Shown: positions 7,747 through 15,173 of the stretch, in pieces
How positions within the stretch are numbered: the stretch's first letter is position 1
How the letters are laid out: each line of letters starts with the position of its first letter
DNA from: JARRKU01 sp050288425
GTDB taxonomy: Bacteria > Desulfobacterota > Desulfobacteria > Desulfobacterales > Desulfosarcinaceae
Assembly (NCBI GenBank): GCA_050288425.1
Contig: JBNKDU010000062.1
Span: 1-25,622 of the forward strand
DNA: 25,622 nt
Direction of reading: 5' to 3'
Notes under the pieces: generated by a model
The model's input: the letters and a program-made list of their open reading frames with translations, nothing else
What the model was told of the DNA's origin: nothing
The model's database searches: none
Program-made: the position numbers and the translations under genes

Positions 7747-8238
7747 CTAATTCAAGTCAAAAATAGCGGCGGCCTGCTCCATGTCCTCGGGGCAGAAGAC
7801 GAACAGGCATTTGCCCCCCGAGGGGGCCACGGAGCCGTAGACGTAGTTGATGTTGATGCCGGCGTCGCCGATCTTGGTGGCGATCTTGGCCAGTTCTCCG
7901 GGCCGGTTGTCCAGTTCCACGGCCACCACGGGCATGATATCGAAGAGGTAGTCTTTCTTGGACAACAGGTCGATGGCCTTGTTGATGGTGCCGTCCGCCG
8001 GCAGCAGGCGGATCAGGGCATGGTCGGCCGAGTCCTTGCTCATGGAGTTGTAGCTGGCCGCCGATGCGATGCGCTTGAGGGATTTGCCCCGCGCCCGGAA
8101 CAGCTCCTTGACGTAGCTGGAGGCATCCTGAATGGCGATGGCGTCGATGTTGATGCCGGCCTGGGCGAAGAGGGTGGCCAACCTGCCCAGCTCACCGGGG
8201 GCGTTTTTCAGAAAGAGGGAGATCTCCGTGCGCACCAT
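7747..8238 (-). CDS. Double ACT-domain protein
   Basis: The 163-residue protein is two ACT domains in tandem: residues about 3-75 (EISLFLKNAPGELGRLATLF, then INIDAIAI) and about 85-160 (VVAVELDNRPGELAKIATKI, then ININYVYGS). ACT domains bind amino acids and act as allosteric sensors, often as dimers. It has no catalytic domain. Being immediately upstream of the acetolactate synthase gene on the same strand, it could serve as the regulatory partner in place of IlvN, sensing a branched-chain amino acid; this is an inference from position. The ATG at 8238 has a GGAGG site nine bases upstream. Proteins of this layout also occur next to phenylacetate-CoA ligases and other ligases, and the AMP-binding ligase upstream would fit that pattern as well. 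Confidence 0.85.
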   Translation of the reverse strand: MVRTEISLFLKNAPGELGRLATLFAQAGINIDAIAIQDASSYVKELFRARGKSLKRIASAASYNSMSKDSADHALIRLLPADGTINKAIDLLSKKDYLFDIMPVVAVELDNRPGELAKIATKIGDAGININYVYGSVAPSGGKCLFVFCPEDMEQAAAIFDLN

Positions 8239-8379
8239 GGGCGTGTGCCTCCATTACGGGAAATTACAAGCAGGGATTTCGACAATCTGCCTTCAATCTA
8301 CTGAAGCGACGGATCTAGTTCAACCCCAAATCGTCTTCCGTGATGACAGGCCCGTTGCAGCGTCGACCATGCGGAGCCG

Positions 8380-9909
8380 TCAGGACACCGGTGTTCCGCC
8401 GTATAATTCCTTGACCTTTTCCCGGTCGACGCTGCCGTCGTCCAGTGTCGGCAGTTCTTCGACGAACTCGACGTATTGCGGTTTCTTGAAGCGCGCGATG
8501 CGGCCGCCCACGAATTCGATCAGTTCTGCGGCCTGCAAGGTGCTGCCCGCCTTGCGGGTGCAGACCGCCTTGATGCCCTCCTTCCACTTGGGATCGGGAA
8601 CCCCGAACACCACCACTGCCTCCACATCCGGATGGGCTTGTACGGCCTCTTCCACCTCGGCGGGGTAGACATTTTCGCCCCCCGGCTTGATCAATTCCTT
8701 GTCGGGCTTGCGGCCGGCGAACCAGAGGAAGCCGTCGGCGTCCAGGCGGCCCAGGTCGCCGGTGTGGTGCCACTGGTTGCGGAAGGTGCGGCGGTTTTCT
8801 TCGGCAAGGTTCCAGTATCCCTGGAACACCATGGGGCCGCGCATGACGATCTCGCCCACCTCGCCCACGGGCACGGGCCGGTCCCCGTCGTCCAGCAGGG
8901 CCACGCTGGCGGCGGCGATGGGGCGCCCCGCGGCGCCGGGGCGGCTGTCGTAGGGTCCGAAGCTGGCCAGCATGGAGGTCTCGGTCTGACCGTACATGGT
9001 GTAGAAGGTGCCGCCGGTGGCGGCCTGGAAGGCTTCGATGTCTTCGGGGGCCTCGAGCCCGACCATGGCCCGCAACGAGCCGATATCGGTCTTGGCCCTG
9101 CCTTGCTGTTCCAGCATCGATTTGAGGATGGGGGCGAAGGTGAACATCAGCGACACCTTGTGCCGGCCGATGAGCTCCACGGCCTGCCGGGCGTCGAATT
9201 TGGGTACGTCGATGTTCAGGCAGCCGGCATGAAATGCGCAAAAGGTCATGAACAGGCCCGCCACATGAAACAGGGGCAGCACGTTGAGGTGCACGTCCGT
9301 GACGTCCAGCGACAGCTCGTGCATCAGGTGCATGTGGGCCCAGATGAGGTTGTTGTGGCCCAGCAGGGCGCCCCGGGGGCGGCCGCTGACGGCCGCCGTG
9401 TGGATGATCACGAAGCCGTCGTCGCCCGTGACGCCGGAGGCCTCCAGTCCCTTGTTTCCCAGGGCGGCCGCGCCGATTTCGTCCAGGGGGCCCTTTTCGG
9501 GTTGCAGGTTGAAGAAGGGGACCGGTCCGTCCAGCCGTCCGCGGACCTCTTCGACCCAGGGGATATCGTCGTCGCCGGCGAAGATCCAGCGGGGGCTTGT
9601 GTCCTTGAGCGCATAGGCCGCCTCCTCGGCCGACAGGCGCCAGTTCACCGGCACGATGATGGCCCCCAGGGCCGCGGCGGCGCCGTAGAGCAGGAAATAG
9701 TGCAGGCAATTCCTGCCCATGACGCCGATGCGGTCCCCCTTCTGGCAGCCGATCTCCTGCAGCCGAAGGGCCAGGCCGTCCACCGCCGTCTTGACCTGGC
9801 CGAAGGTCAGCGCCGACTCCTGCCCGGCGGAGAGCCACGCGGGCCGGTCCTCAAACAACCGGCCGTTGCGCACGATGACGTCGTAGAGGGTGAAGTCGTA
9901 TAACCCCAT
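8380..9909 (-). CDS. AMP-binding acyl-CoA ligase with divergent core motifs
   Basis: The 509-residue protein belongs to the adenylate-forming ANL superfamily: substrate-binding region, YGQTE (306-310), HTGDLG (382-387), hinge region at FAGRKPDKELIKPGGENVYPAEVE split about residue 400-420, and a small C-terminal domain. Such enzymes activate a carboxylic acid with ATP and transfer it to CoA. Two conserved motifs are altered: the phosphate-binding loop, usually TSGTTGxPKG, reads TAAVSGRPRG (171-180), and the C-terminal catalytic lysine position near the end reads DGSVDRE (Ser493) instead of GK. Activity may therefore differ from standard ligases. ATG 9909 is chosen for AGGAG at good spacing and because the family's N terminus starts there; the frame continues upstream without homologous content. 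It follows the universal stress gene after a gap holding a REP element. Confidence 0.85.
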   Translation of the reverse strand: MGLYDFTLYDVIVRNGRLFEDRPAWLSAGQESALTFGQVKTAVDGLALRLQEIGCQKGDRIGVMGRNCLHYFLLYGAAAALGAIIVPVNWRLSAEEAAYALKDTSPRWIFAGDDDIPWVEEVRGRLDGPVPFFNLQPEKGPLDEIGAAALGNKGLEASGVTGDDGFVIIHTAAVSGRPRGALLGHNNLIWAHMHLMHELSLDVTDVHLNVLPLFHVAGLFMTFCAFHAGCLNIDVPKFDARQAVELIGRHKVSLMFTFAPILKSMLEQQGRAKTDIGSLRAMVGLEAPEDIEAFQAATGGTFYTMYGQTETSMLASFGPYDSRPGAAGRPIAAASVALLDDGDRPVPVGEVGEIVMRGPMVFQGYWNLAEENRRTFRNQWHHTGDLGRLDADGFLWFAGRKPDKELIKPGGENVYPAEVEEAVQAHPDVEAVVVFGVPDPKWKEGIKAVCTRKAGSTLQAAELIEFVGGRIARFKKPQYVEFVEELPTLDDGSVDREKVKELYGGTPVS

Positions 9910-10010
9910 GATCGATCTCCTGTATTTTCTGACGGAACCCGTCCCATGGGCCGGTACAGAGGCCGACCCAGCGCTCCTGGAGCTAATTCCGCGCAAAACA
10001 GATGGTCTGC

Positions 10011-10034
10011 GTAGGGCGGGCCTCCGTGCCCGCC
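10011..10034 (+). repeat. REP-like palindromic element, copy 1
   Basis: A GTAG head is followed by a stem-loop: GGCGGGC (10015-10021), loop CTCCGT, GCCCGCC (10028-10034). It has the same layout as copies at 19597 and 23998, but both stem arms changed together (CCGG core to CGGG/CCCG), keeping pairing. It lies between the universal stress gene and the ligase gene. Confidence 0.7.
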
Positions 10035-10082
10035 GCGCTTGAAACAACGGTCTCCCGCTATGAATCGAACCGGCTTCGGACG

Positions 10083-10475
10083 TTATTTTGTGGTCAGGAC
10101 GGGGCAGGGGCCCCTCAGAATGATGAATTGCGCCGTGGATCCGAGCAGCAGCTTGCTGGTTTTCGATTTCTTCTCGATACCGAGGAAGATGAAATCGACA
10201 TTGTTGTCCGTGGCGAACTTCACCAGGTCCTCCCCCGGCGTAAGCCCCCGGGCCAGTTGGATGGTTTCGCATTGCACCCTCATCTTGATCAGCAGGTCCT
10301 TGGCCTTGCGAAGTTCCTCTTCGGCATTCCGAATGGAGTCCAGTTTTTCCTTCTCGCCACCACTCATGGATGTGACGATGTAGACCAGGGCTCCGGATTG
10401 CCGGGCCTGCTCGCCCGCCATCAAAAGCGCCCTGCGCGAAGCAGGTCCGGCGTCGTACCCCACGAGATATTTCAT
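10083..10475 (-). CDS. Universal stress protein (UspA family)
   Basis: The 130-residue protein fits a single Usp domain: first strand MKYLVGYDAGPASRRAL, a helix with charged coiled character (residues about 40-70), the strand NVDFIFLGIE and the C-terminal nucleotide-binding signature that in this family is G-x2-G-x9-G-S/T; here the relevant part is GIEKKSKTSKLLLGSTAQFIILRGPCPVL read across residues about 99-127, so the first glycine spacing is partly degenerate while GST is kept. These small cytoplasmic proteins bind ATP or act in stress and energy-state signalling. It starts 22 bases after the end of livF with a GGAAAGGAAAG ribosome site, so it is probably co-transcribed with the transporter. 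Confidence 0.87.
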   Translation of the reverse strand: MKYLVGYDAGPASRRALLMAGEQARQSGALVYIVTSMSGGEKEKLDSIRNAEEELRKAKDLLIKMRVQCETIQLARGLTPGEDLVKFATDNNVDFIFLGIEKKSKTSKLLLGSTAQFIILRGPCPVLTTK

Positions 10476-10497
10476 TGTCTTTCCTTTCCTTCAGGAT

Positions 10498-11307
10498 TTA
10501 CATCCAGCGCTTGCGCCGCTTGTACGACTTGACCTCCTTGAACGACTTCCTGCCGCCGCCCTGGGTGATGCCCATGTAGAACTCCTTGACGTCCGGATTG
10601 TTGCGCAGGTTCGCGGATGGACCTTCCAGCACGATCCGGCCGGACTCCATGATATAGGCATAGTTCGAAATCTGGAGCGCGATCTTGGCGTTCTGCTCCA
10701 CCACCAGGATCGTGGTGTTCATTTCGCGATTGATGGTTTCGATGTTGTCGAAAATCTCCTTGACCAGCAAGGGGGCCAGGCCCAGGGACGGCTCGTCCAG
10801 CATCAGCATCTGGGGTGCGGCCATCAATGCCCGTGCGATGGCGATCATCTGCTGCTCGCCGCCGGAGCAGTAACCGGCCAGCCGGTGGGTGATTTTGGCC
10901 AGGCGCGGAAAATGATCGAACATCTTCTCGTGGTCCTTCCGGACGGTCAGGGATCCGTCCTTGCGGGTGATGGATCCCACCCGTATGTTCTCCTCCACCG
11001 TAAGGTGCTTGAACACCCGGCGTCCTTCCGGCACCATCACGGCACCCAGCTTGACCACCTGGGTGCCCAGGACATTGGTGATATCGGAACCGGCAAACTT
11101 GATGTATCCGTCCCGGATAAAGCCGTTCTCCGGCTTCAACAACCCGCTGATGGCGCGCAGGGTGGTGGTTTTCCCGGCGCCATTGGTACCCAGCAAGGCG
11201 ACGATGTCCCCCTTGCCGACATGCAGGCTTACCCCGCGCAGCACCTGGATGATGTCGTTGTAGACCACCTCGATATTGTTGACTTCCAGCAGGTTGTCCG
11301 TTTCCAT
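10498..11307 (-). CDS. livF: Branched-chain-type ABC transporter ATPase, LivF-like
   Basis: The 269-residue protein is an ABC ATPase: Walker A GTNGAGKT (40-47), signature CSGGEQQM (147-154), Walker B MLMLDEPS (168-174), and VVEQNA at the position where LivF proteins have Gln instead of the usual His. The PEGRRVFKHLTVEENIRVG segment is typical of LivF. It energises uptake with LivG, LivH and LivM on the inner membrane face. A basic C-terminal tail (KSFKEVKSYKRRKRWM) extends past the usual end. It is separated from livK by 488 bases with palindromic structures, so its expression may be set apart from the upstream genes. The substrate could be a branched-chain amino acid, but homologues also carry amides, urea and aromatic acids. 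Confidence 0.93.
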   Translation of the reverse strand: METDNLLEVNNIEVVYNDIIQVLRGVSLHVGKGDIVALLGTNGAGKTTTLRAISGLLKPENGFIRDGYIKFAGSDITNVLGTQVVKLGAVMVPEGRRVFKHLTVEENIRVGSITRKDGSLTVRKDHEKMFDHFPRLAKITHRLAGYCSGGEQQMIAIARALMAAPQMLMLDEPSLGLAPLLVKEIFDNIETINREMNTTILVVEQNAKIALQISNYAYIMESGRIVLEGPSANLRNNPDVKEFYMGITQGGGRKSFKEVKSYKRRKRWM

Positions 11308-11411
11308 GCCTTCCTTCGCTTTGATTCAGGGCATCCTGCGCCGTACGCAGGCCGTCTGTCGGCTCCTTGCAAAGAGCCCCTCTTCATTCCGGACTGTACC
11401 CCAATGTTGCA

Positions 11412-11508
11412 AAAGCCGGAGGGCTTCAGAGCCAAGGCGCCGGGGGTGCAGCCGTAGTAAGGCTACTGCAAGCCCCCGGCAACGCGGGATCTGGAGCCCT
11501 CCGGCTTT
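11412..11508. repeat. Compound palindrome (about 97 bases)
   Basis: Outer arms AAAGCCGGAGGGCT (11412-11425) and AGCCCTCCGGCTTT (11495-11508) are exact reverse complements, continuing inward with a nearly paired TCAGAGCC/GGATCTGG. An inner stem GCCGGGGG (11439-11446) / CCCCCGGC (11473-11480) extends to TGCAG/CTGCA around a small loop. Folded, it is one long hairpin with an internal loop. It may be an interspersed mobile palindrome or a transcript-stabilising/terminating structure between livK and livF. Confidence 0.65.
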
Positions 11509-11517
11509 CCCGAAGGG

Positions 11518-11643
11518 TAAAAAAGATGGCATCTAATCGACCCGATCCTACAGTGGACCTATGGTTGATTATTGGCAGCAGCCCCAGATCTGGCCTTTGT
11601 TCAACGTTCATGACGGTTTATTCACCTTTTGCCATCTTTTTTA
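11518..11643. repeat. 14-bp perfect inverted repeat with 98-base spacer
   Basis: TAAAAAAGATGGCA (11518-11531) and TGCCATCTTTTTTA (11630-11643) are exact reverse complements. I see no matching direct duplication just outside the arms, so a miniature transposable element is only one option. On the minus strand the left arm ends in a T-run and could act as part of a terminator ahead of livF. Confidence 0.5.
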
Positions 11644-11745
11644 TGCAACGTTGGGGTGTATTGTCGTCCGCTATTCTGCCCGCATAATTCGGCACCGCTC
11701 GTCGGCTTGGGACAGCCACCGGCCGCACGTGGCGTCCCGCGGGCC

Positions 11746-11774
11746 GGGGAGTCGCGCCCACGGCGCGAATCCCC
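11746..11774 (-). other. Stem-loop downstream of livK
   Basis: GGGGA-G-TCGCGCC (11746-11758) pairs with GGCGCGA-A-TCCCC (11762-11774) around a three-base loop with one internal mismatch. It begins about 20 bases after the livK stop on the transcribed minus strand. No T-run follows, so it is more likely an mRNA 3' stabiliser or partial terminator than a complete intrinsic terminator. Confidence 0.5.
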
Positions 11775-11795
11775 GTTCACAGTCGTTCCGCCGGC

Positions 11796-13058
11796 CTATT
11801 GAATCTTGGCGGTATACTCCGGAATAAACGGCGTGCCCATGGACTTGAAGGTCCCGTTCTGCACGGCGTAGAGCTGCAGGGTATCCACACCGGCATGATC
11901 CGTGGCCGAATAGGTCACCGGCCCCACGGTGGTCACCGGATAGAAGGCATTGATGCCGTTCATGGCCAGCAACTCTTCGTACAGGGTGGCGTTGTCGATC
12001 TCCTTGCCCTTGGATTTGGCCCGCAGGATGCACTCGGCGGCGACCTGGGCCACCATGACGCCGTTGGCGTAATTGTGCGAATTGGCGGCCTTATCGTCCC
12101 GTCCGTATCTCTTGGCCAGCGCCAGTTGGGCATCGGTGCCCACGCCGGGCTCCGAAGTCACGATATAGGAGGTGGTCCAGTGAAAGTTCTCCGCGGCCGA
12201 GCCGGCCAGGGCCACCAGGTCGTTGCCGCCGGTGTAATGGCAGCCCAGGAAGGTGATCTTGCCCTCTTCGCCGAAGGTCTTGGCGTTGAGACCCAGTCGT
12301 TCGGCGTCCTTGAGCATGGTGGCCACCGGCGACTGGACGGTCTGGCAGATCACGTACTGCACGCCCTTGCTCGTCAGCCGCTGCAGCATGGCGGTGTTGT
12401 CCAGGTCCTTGCCGTGTTCCACCACTTCCACGATCTCCATATCGAGCCCGGCCGCCACGGCTTTTTCCACATCCGACACCGGTCCGCGGCCGAATGCCGA
12501 CGGATGGATGAACATGGCCACCTTGGGCTTGTCACCCTCGTGGTGCTTGACCACGTATTCGGCCAGGCCGATGGCCTGGGCGGAATAGGAGGCGATGGGC
12601 AGGAAGATGTAGTTGGAGTCGATCAGGTTGCCGGCGTGGAAAGAGGCCGGCAGGGTGGGCATCTTCTCCTCCTCGAAATCCTTCTTCAGGGCGAGGGTGC
12701 TGCCGGTGGAATAGTTGAGGTAGAAGACGATCCCCTGGGCGATGAAATCCTCGAAGTTGCGCTTGGTCACGTCGGTCTTGTATTGATCGTCGCGGATTTC
12801 GCACTCGATCCTGTCTTCGCCCAGGAGTTTCATGTCGTTGACATACTTGAAGTAGTCCTCGACGCCTTTGGAATAGGGGTTGCCGGCATCCGAGGTCGGA
12901 CCGGTAATGGCCAGCGAAAGTCCGAGTTTGTAAACCTTGGCCTTGGCGGCTTCCTGTTTCATGGCCGTTTTGGCCTCTTCTTTTTCACCACACGCCGTCA
13001 CCAGGAATGCAAATACGGCCAAAAGGGCAAACACCACCAACAATTTTTTGTTCTTCAT
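11796..13058 (-). CDS. livK: Branched-chain-type ABC transporter substrate-binding lipoprotein, LivK-like
   Basis: The 420-residue protein begins with a lipoprotein signal: basic MKNKK, hydrophobic core and lipobox LVTAC, followed by a charged Ala/Lys/Glu linker. The mature part is a type I periplasmic binding fold (YKLGLSLAITGPTSDAGNPYSKGVEDYFKYVND region, split across residues 40-80; KPKVAMFIHPSAFGRG; ANGVMVAQVAAECILRA). It captures the ligand in the periplasm and delivers it to LivH-LivM. The start at 13058 follows a G-rich ribosome site and gives the proper signal peptide; an upstream in-frame ATG at 13106 would add 16 residues before it. The sequence is far from the classical LivK/LivJ of enteric bacteria, so the ligand is uncertain. 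Confidence 0.9.
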   Translation of the reverse strand: MKNKKLLVVFALLAVFAFLVTACGEKEEAKTAMKQEAAKAKVYKLGLSLAITGPTSDAGNPYSKGVEDYFKYVNDMKLLGEDRIECEIRDDQYKTDVTKRNFEDFIAQGIVFYLNYSTGSTLALKKDFEEEKMPTLPASFHAGNLIDSNYIFLPIASYSAQAIGLAEYVVKHHEGDKPKVAMFIHPSAFGRGPVSDVEKAVAAGLDMEIVEVVEHGKDLDNTAMLQRLTSKGVQYVICQTVQSPVATMLKDAERLGLNAKTFGEEGKITFLGCHYTGGNDLVALAGSAAENFHWTTSYIVTSEPGVGTDAQLALAKRYGRDDKAANSHNYANGVMVAQVAAECILRAKSKGKEIDNATLYEELLAMNGINAFYPVTTVGPVTYSATDHAGVDTLQLYAVQNGTFKSMGTPFIPEYTAKIQ

Positions 13059-13181
13059 CTTTTCCCCCCCCGTAACATGTTTGTTGAATGCCATCTGAAA
13101 ATCCAATCGGAATCGATTCCCACAAAGCGTTCCGATACCCGTAAAGACGGTTCACGCACAATCGATTGCCGCTGCCGGCCC

Positions 13182-14276
13182 TCAGTACCGGAAGGGCCAC
13201 AGCTTGGTATAGGATCGCGCGATGCGCCACCAGTTGGCGATGCCGCGCGGTTCGAACATCAGAAAAAGCACGATCACCAGCCCGAACGTCAGCGGCTTGA
13301 GCGCGGTGGACAGATTCATGGTGGCCGGCAGCATTTCGCTGGCCTGCTCCGAGATGGTCTCCACCTGGAGGTTGAGCAACTGGATGGCCGCGGGTCCCCA
13401 GAAGGAGCCGTGCAGGGTGCCCAGGCCGCCCACGATGGCCATGGCCAGGTAGTTGATGGACTCGTGCAGGGTGAAGGATTCGATGCCCACGCCGCGGTAG
13501 AGATAGGCGTGCAATGCCCCGGCCACCCCGGCAAAAAAACCGGCCAGCCCGAAGGCGTAGACCTTGGTCAGGCCCGGATGCATGCCCATGGCGTCGGCGG
13601 CGCGGTCGTTGTCGCGTACCGCGCTCAGGCAGCGTCCGTAGCGGGTCCGCAGCAGGTTGCGCACCATGAAGCCGGTCATCACGATGACCAGCAGGATGAC
13701 GTAATACCAGAACAGGTAGTGCCCGTCGCGGGACACCCGGCCGGTAACCCATGCCACCCGGCCCACCGATATGGTCTGTCCCTGATTGAAAAAGGACATG
13801 AAGTTGATCACCCACTGGAAAATCATCTGGAAGGACAAGGTGGCGATGGCCAGGTAGAGGTGTTTGAGCCGTATGGCCGGCAGGCCCACCACGGCCCCGA
13901 AGCCGGCGCCCACCATCCCCGACACGAGGATGACCACGGGCCAGGCATGGGTCAGGATCACATGGTTGTCGCCGATGACGCGGGCCATGGAGGCCACCGT
14001 GTAGGCGCCGATGCCCACGAAGGCGGCATGGCCGATGGAGATCAGCCCGGCAAAACCGGTGACGAGGTTGAGGCCGATGATGGCCACCACCGCGATGAGG
14101 ATATTGTCGATCACCAGCATGTACTTGTTGCTCAATTGGAGAAACATGGGCCAGACGAAGAGCAGCACCAGGAAGACGGAAAAAACCGACCGGTCCAGGT
14201 GGGTGGCGAATATGCGCTGCTCATCCCGGTAGGAAGTGAAATAATTTCCAGTGGCCAGCCAACGGTTCGCGGACAT
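13182..14276 (-). CDS. livM: Branched-chain-type ABC transporter permease, LivM-like
   Basis: The 364-residue membrane protein has the LivM family core: GLNLVTGFAGLISIGHAAFVGIGAY is recognisable (split across residues 65-95), followed by a stretch of about eight to ten hydrophobic helices and the family segment TRYGRCLSAVRDNDRAADAMG (around 215-235) and YLAMAIVGGLGTLHGSFWG near residue 290. An N-terminal cytoplasmic leader of about 30 residues precedes the first helix. It forms the membrane channel with LivH. It starts 3 bases after the livH stop, and 123 bases separate it from livK downstream. Confidence 0.93.
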   Translation of the reverse strand: MSANRWLATGNYFTSYRDEQRIFATHLDRSVFSVFLVLLFVWPMFLQLSNKYMLVIDNILIAVVAIIGLNLVTGFAGLISIGHAAFVGIGAYTVASMARVIGDNHVILTHAWPVVILVSGMVGAGFGAVVGLPAIRLKHLYLAIATLSFQMIFQWVINFMSFFNQGQTISVGRVAWVTGRVSRDGHYLFWYYVILLVIVMTGFMVRNLLRTRYGRCLSAVRDNDRAADAMGMHPGLTKVYAFGLAGFFAGVAGALHAYLYRGVGIESFTLHESINYLAMAIVGGLGTLHGSFWGPAAIQLLNLQVETISEQASEMLPATMNLSTALKPLTFGLVIVLFLMFEPRGIANWWRIARSYTKLWPFRY

Positions 14277-14279
14277 GGT

Positions 14280-15173
14280 CTATACTCGCTCTATCTCGTG
14301 AATGCCGAACAGCCCGTGGGGCTTGAACAGCAGGATGATCAACAAAATAATGTAGGGCAGCACTTCGGCCGTTCCGTTGAGCCCCCAGTTGCCGTCCAGG
14401 TAGCCGCTGGCGAACTGCTGGATCAACCCCATGATGATCCCGGCCACCACGGCCCCGAGAATGGAATCCAGCCCGCCCAGGATCACCACCGGAAAGACCA
14501 CGATGCCGAAGGCGTGCAGGGTGTCGAAGTTCAGCCCCGTGATGTTGCCGATGATGGTGCCGGCCGCCGCCGCGCTGAGCCCCGCCGTGGCCCAGGCCAG
14601 GCCGAACACACGGGGAACGGAGATGCCGATGGACATGGAGGCCAGCTGGTCGTCGGAGACCGCCCGCATGGAGATGCCCACCGTGGATTTCTTGAAAAAC
14701 CAGGAGAAGGCGCCGATCAGGAAGAAGGTGATGATCACCCCCACCAGCTGGGTCCAGGAGATGGAGACCCCGCCGAAGAGGATGGGCGTGTTGGGCAGGA
14801 ACTTGGGAAAGGAGAAGTTCTCCGTGCCGAAGGGGGTCAGGTAGATCAGTCCGTCCAGGATGGACATCAGCCCGATGGTCACCATGATCACCGAGATGAT
14901 GGGCTCACCGATCAGGCGCCGCAGGAAGATGCGCTCCACGCTCATGGCCAGGAAGAAGGTCGCCACCATGCTGACGGCGAAGGAGAGAAAGATCGGCACC
15001 CCGGCCCACACGGTGAGCGCGTAGGTGATGAAGGCCCCGGCGGCGATCATCTGGCCGTGGGCGATGTTGAGCACCTTGCTCGATTTGTAGATCAGGACGA
15101 AGCCCAGGGCGGAGAGGGCGTAGATCGAGCCCACGACGATGCCGCTGACCACGAGTTGAAAGAAATAGGTCAT
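14280..15173 (-). CDS. livH: Branched-chain-type ABC transporter permease, LivH-like
   Basis: The 297-residue integral membrane protein fits LivH: N-terminal FQLVVSGIVVGSIYALSALG, then LIYKSSKVLNIAHGQM (around residues 28-43), about eight hydrophobic helices, the segment MRAVSDDQLASMSIGI and VFPVVILGGLDSILGAVVAGI toward the end. It pairs with LivM. Its ATG overlaps the TGA stop of the acyl-CoA ligase upstream (ATGA, 15170-15173), so ligase and permease are translationally coupled. Confidence 0.94.
   Translation of the reverse strand: MTYFFQLVVSGIVVGSIYALSALGFVLIYKSSKVLNIAHGQMIAAGAFITYALTVWAGVPIFLSFAVSMVATFFLAMSVERIFLRRLIGEPIISVIMVTIGLMSILDGLIYLTPFGTENFSFPKFLPNTPILFGGVSISWTQLVGVIITFFLIGAFSWFFKKSTVGISMRAVSDDQLASMSIGISVPRVFGLAWATAGLSAAAAGTIIGNITGLNFDTLHAFGIVVFPVVILGGLDSILGAVVAGIIMGLIQQFASGYLDGNWGLNGTAEVLPYIILLIILLFKPHGLFGIHEIERV

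Larger units (their letters stand above)
11308..11795. other. Gene-free livK-livF spacer rich in palindromes
   Basis: No coding frame with recognisable content occurs on either strand. The stretch contains a compound 97-base palindrome (11412-11508), a 14-bp perfect inverted repeat (11518-11531 with 11630-11643) and a strong stem-loop just after livK (11746-11774). Each is listed separately. Between them I see nothing further that I can interpret. Confidence 0.7.

Noticed and set aside
8380..10272. A 121-codon N-terminal extension of the AMP-binding ligase
   Set aside because: The extension runs through the REP element and over the 3' end of the universal stress gene, with no homologous content; the ATG at 9909 has a good ribosome site and the usual family start.
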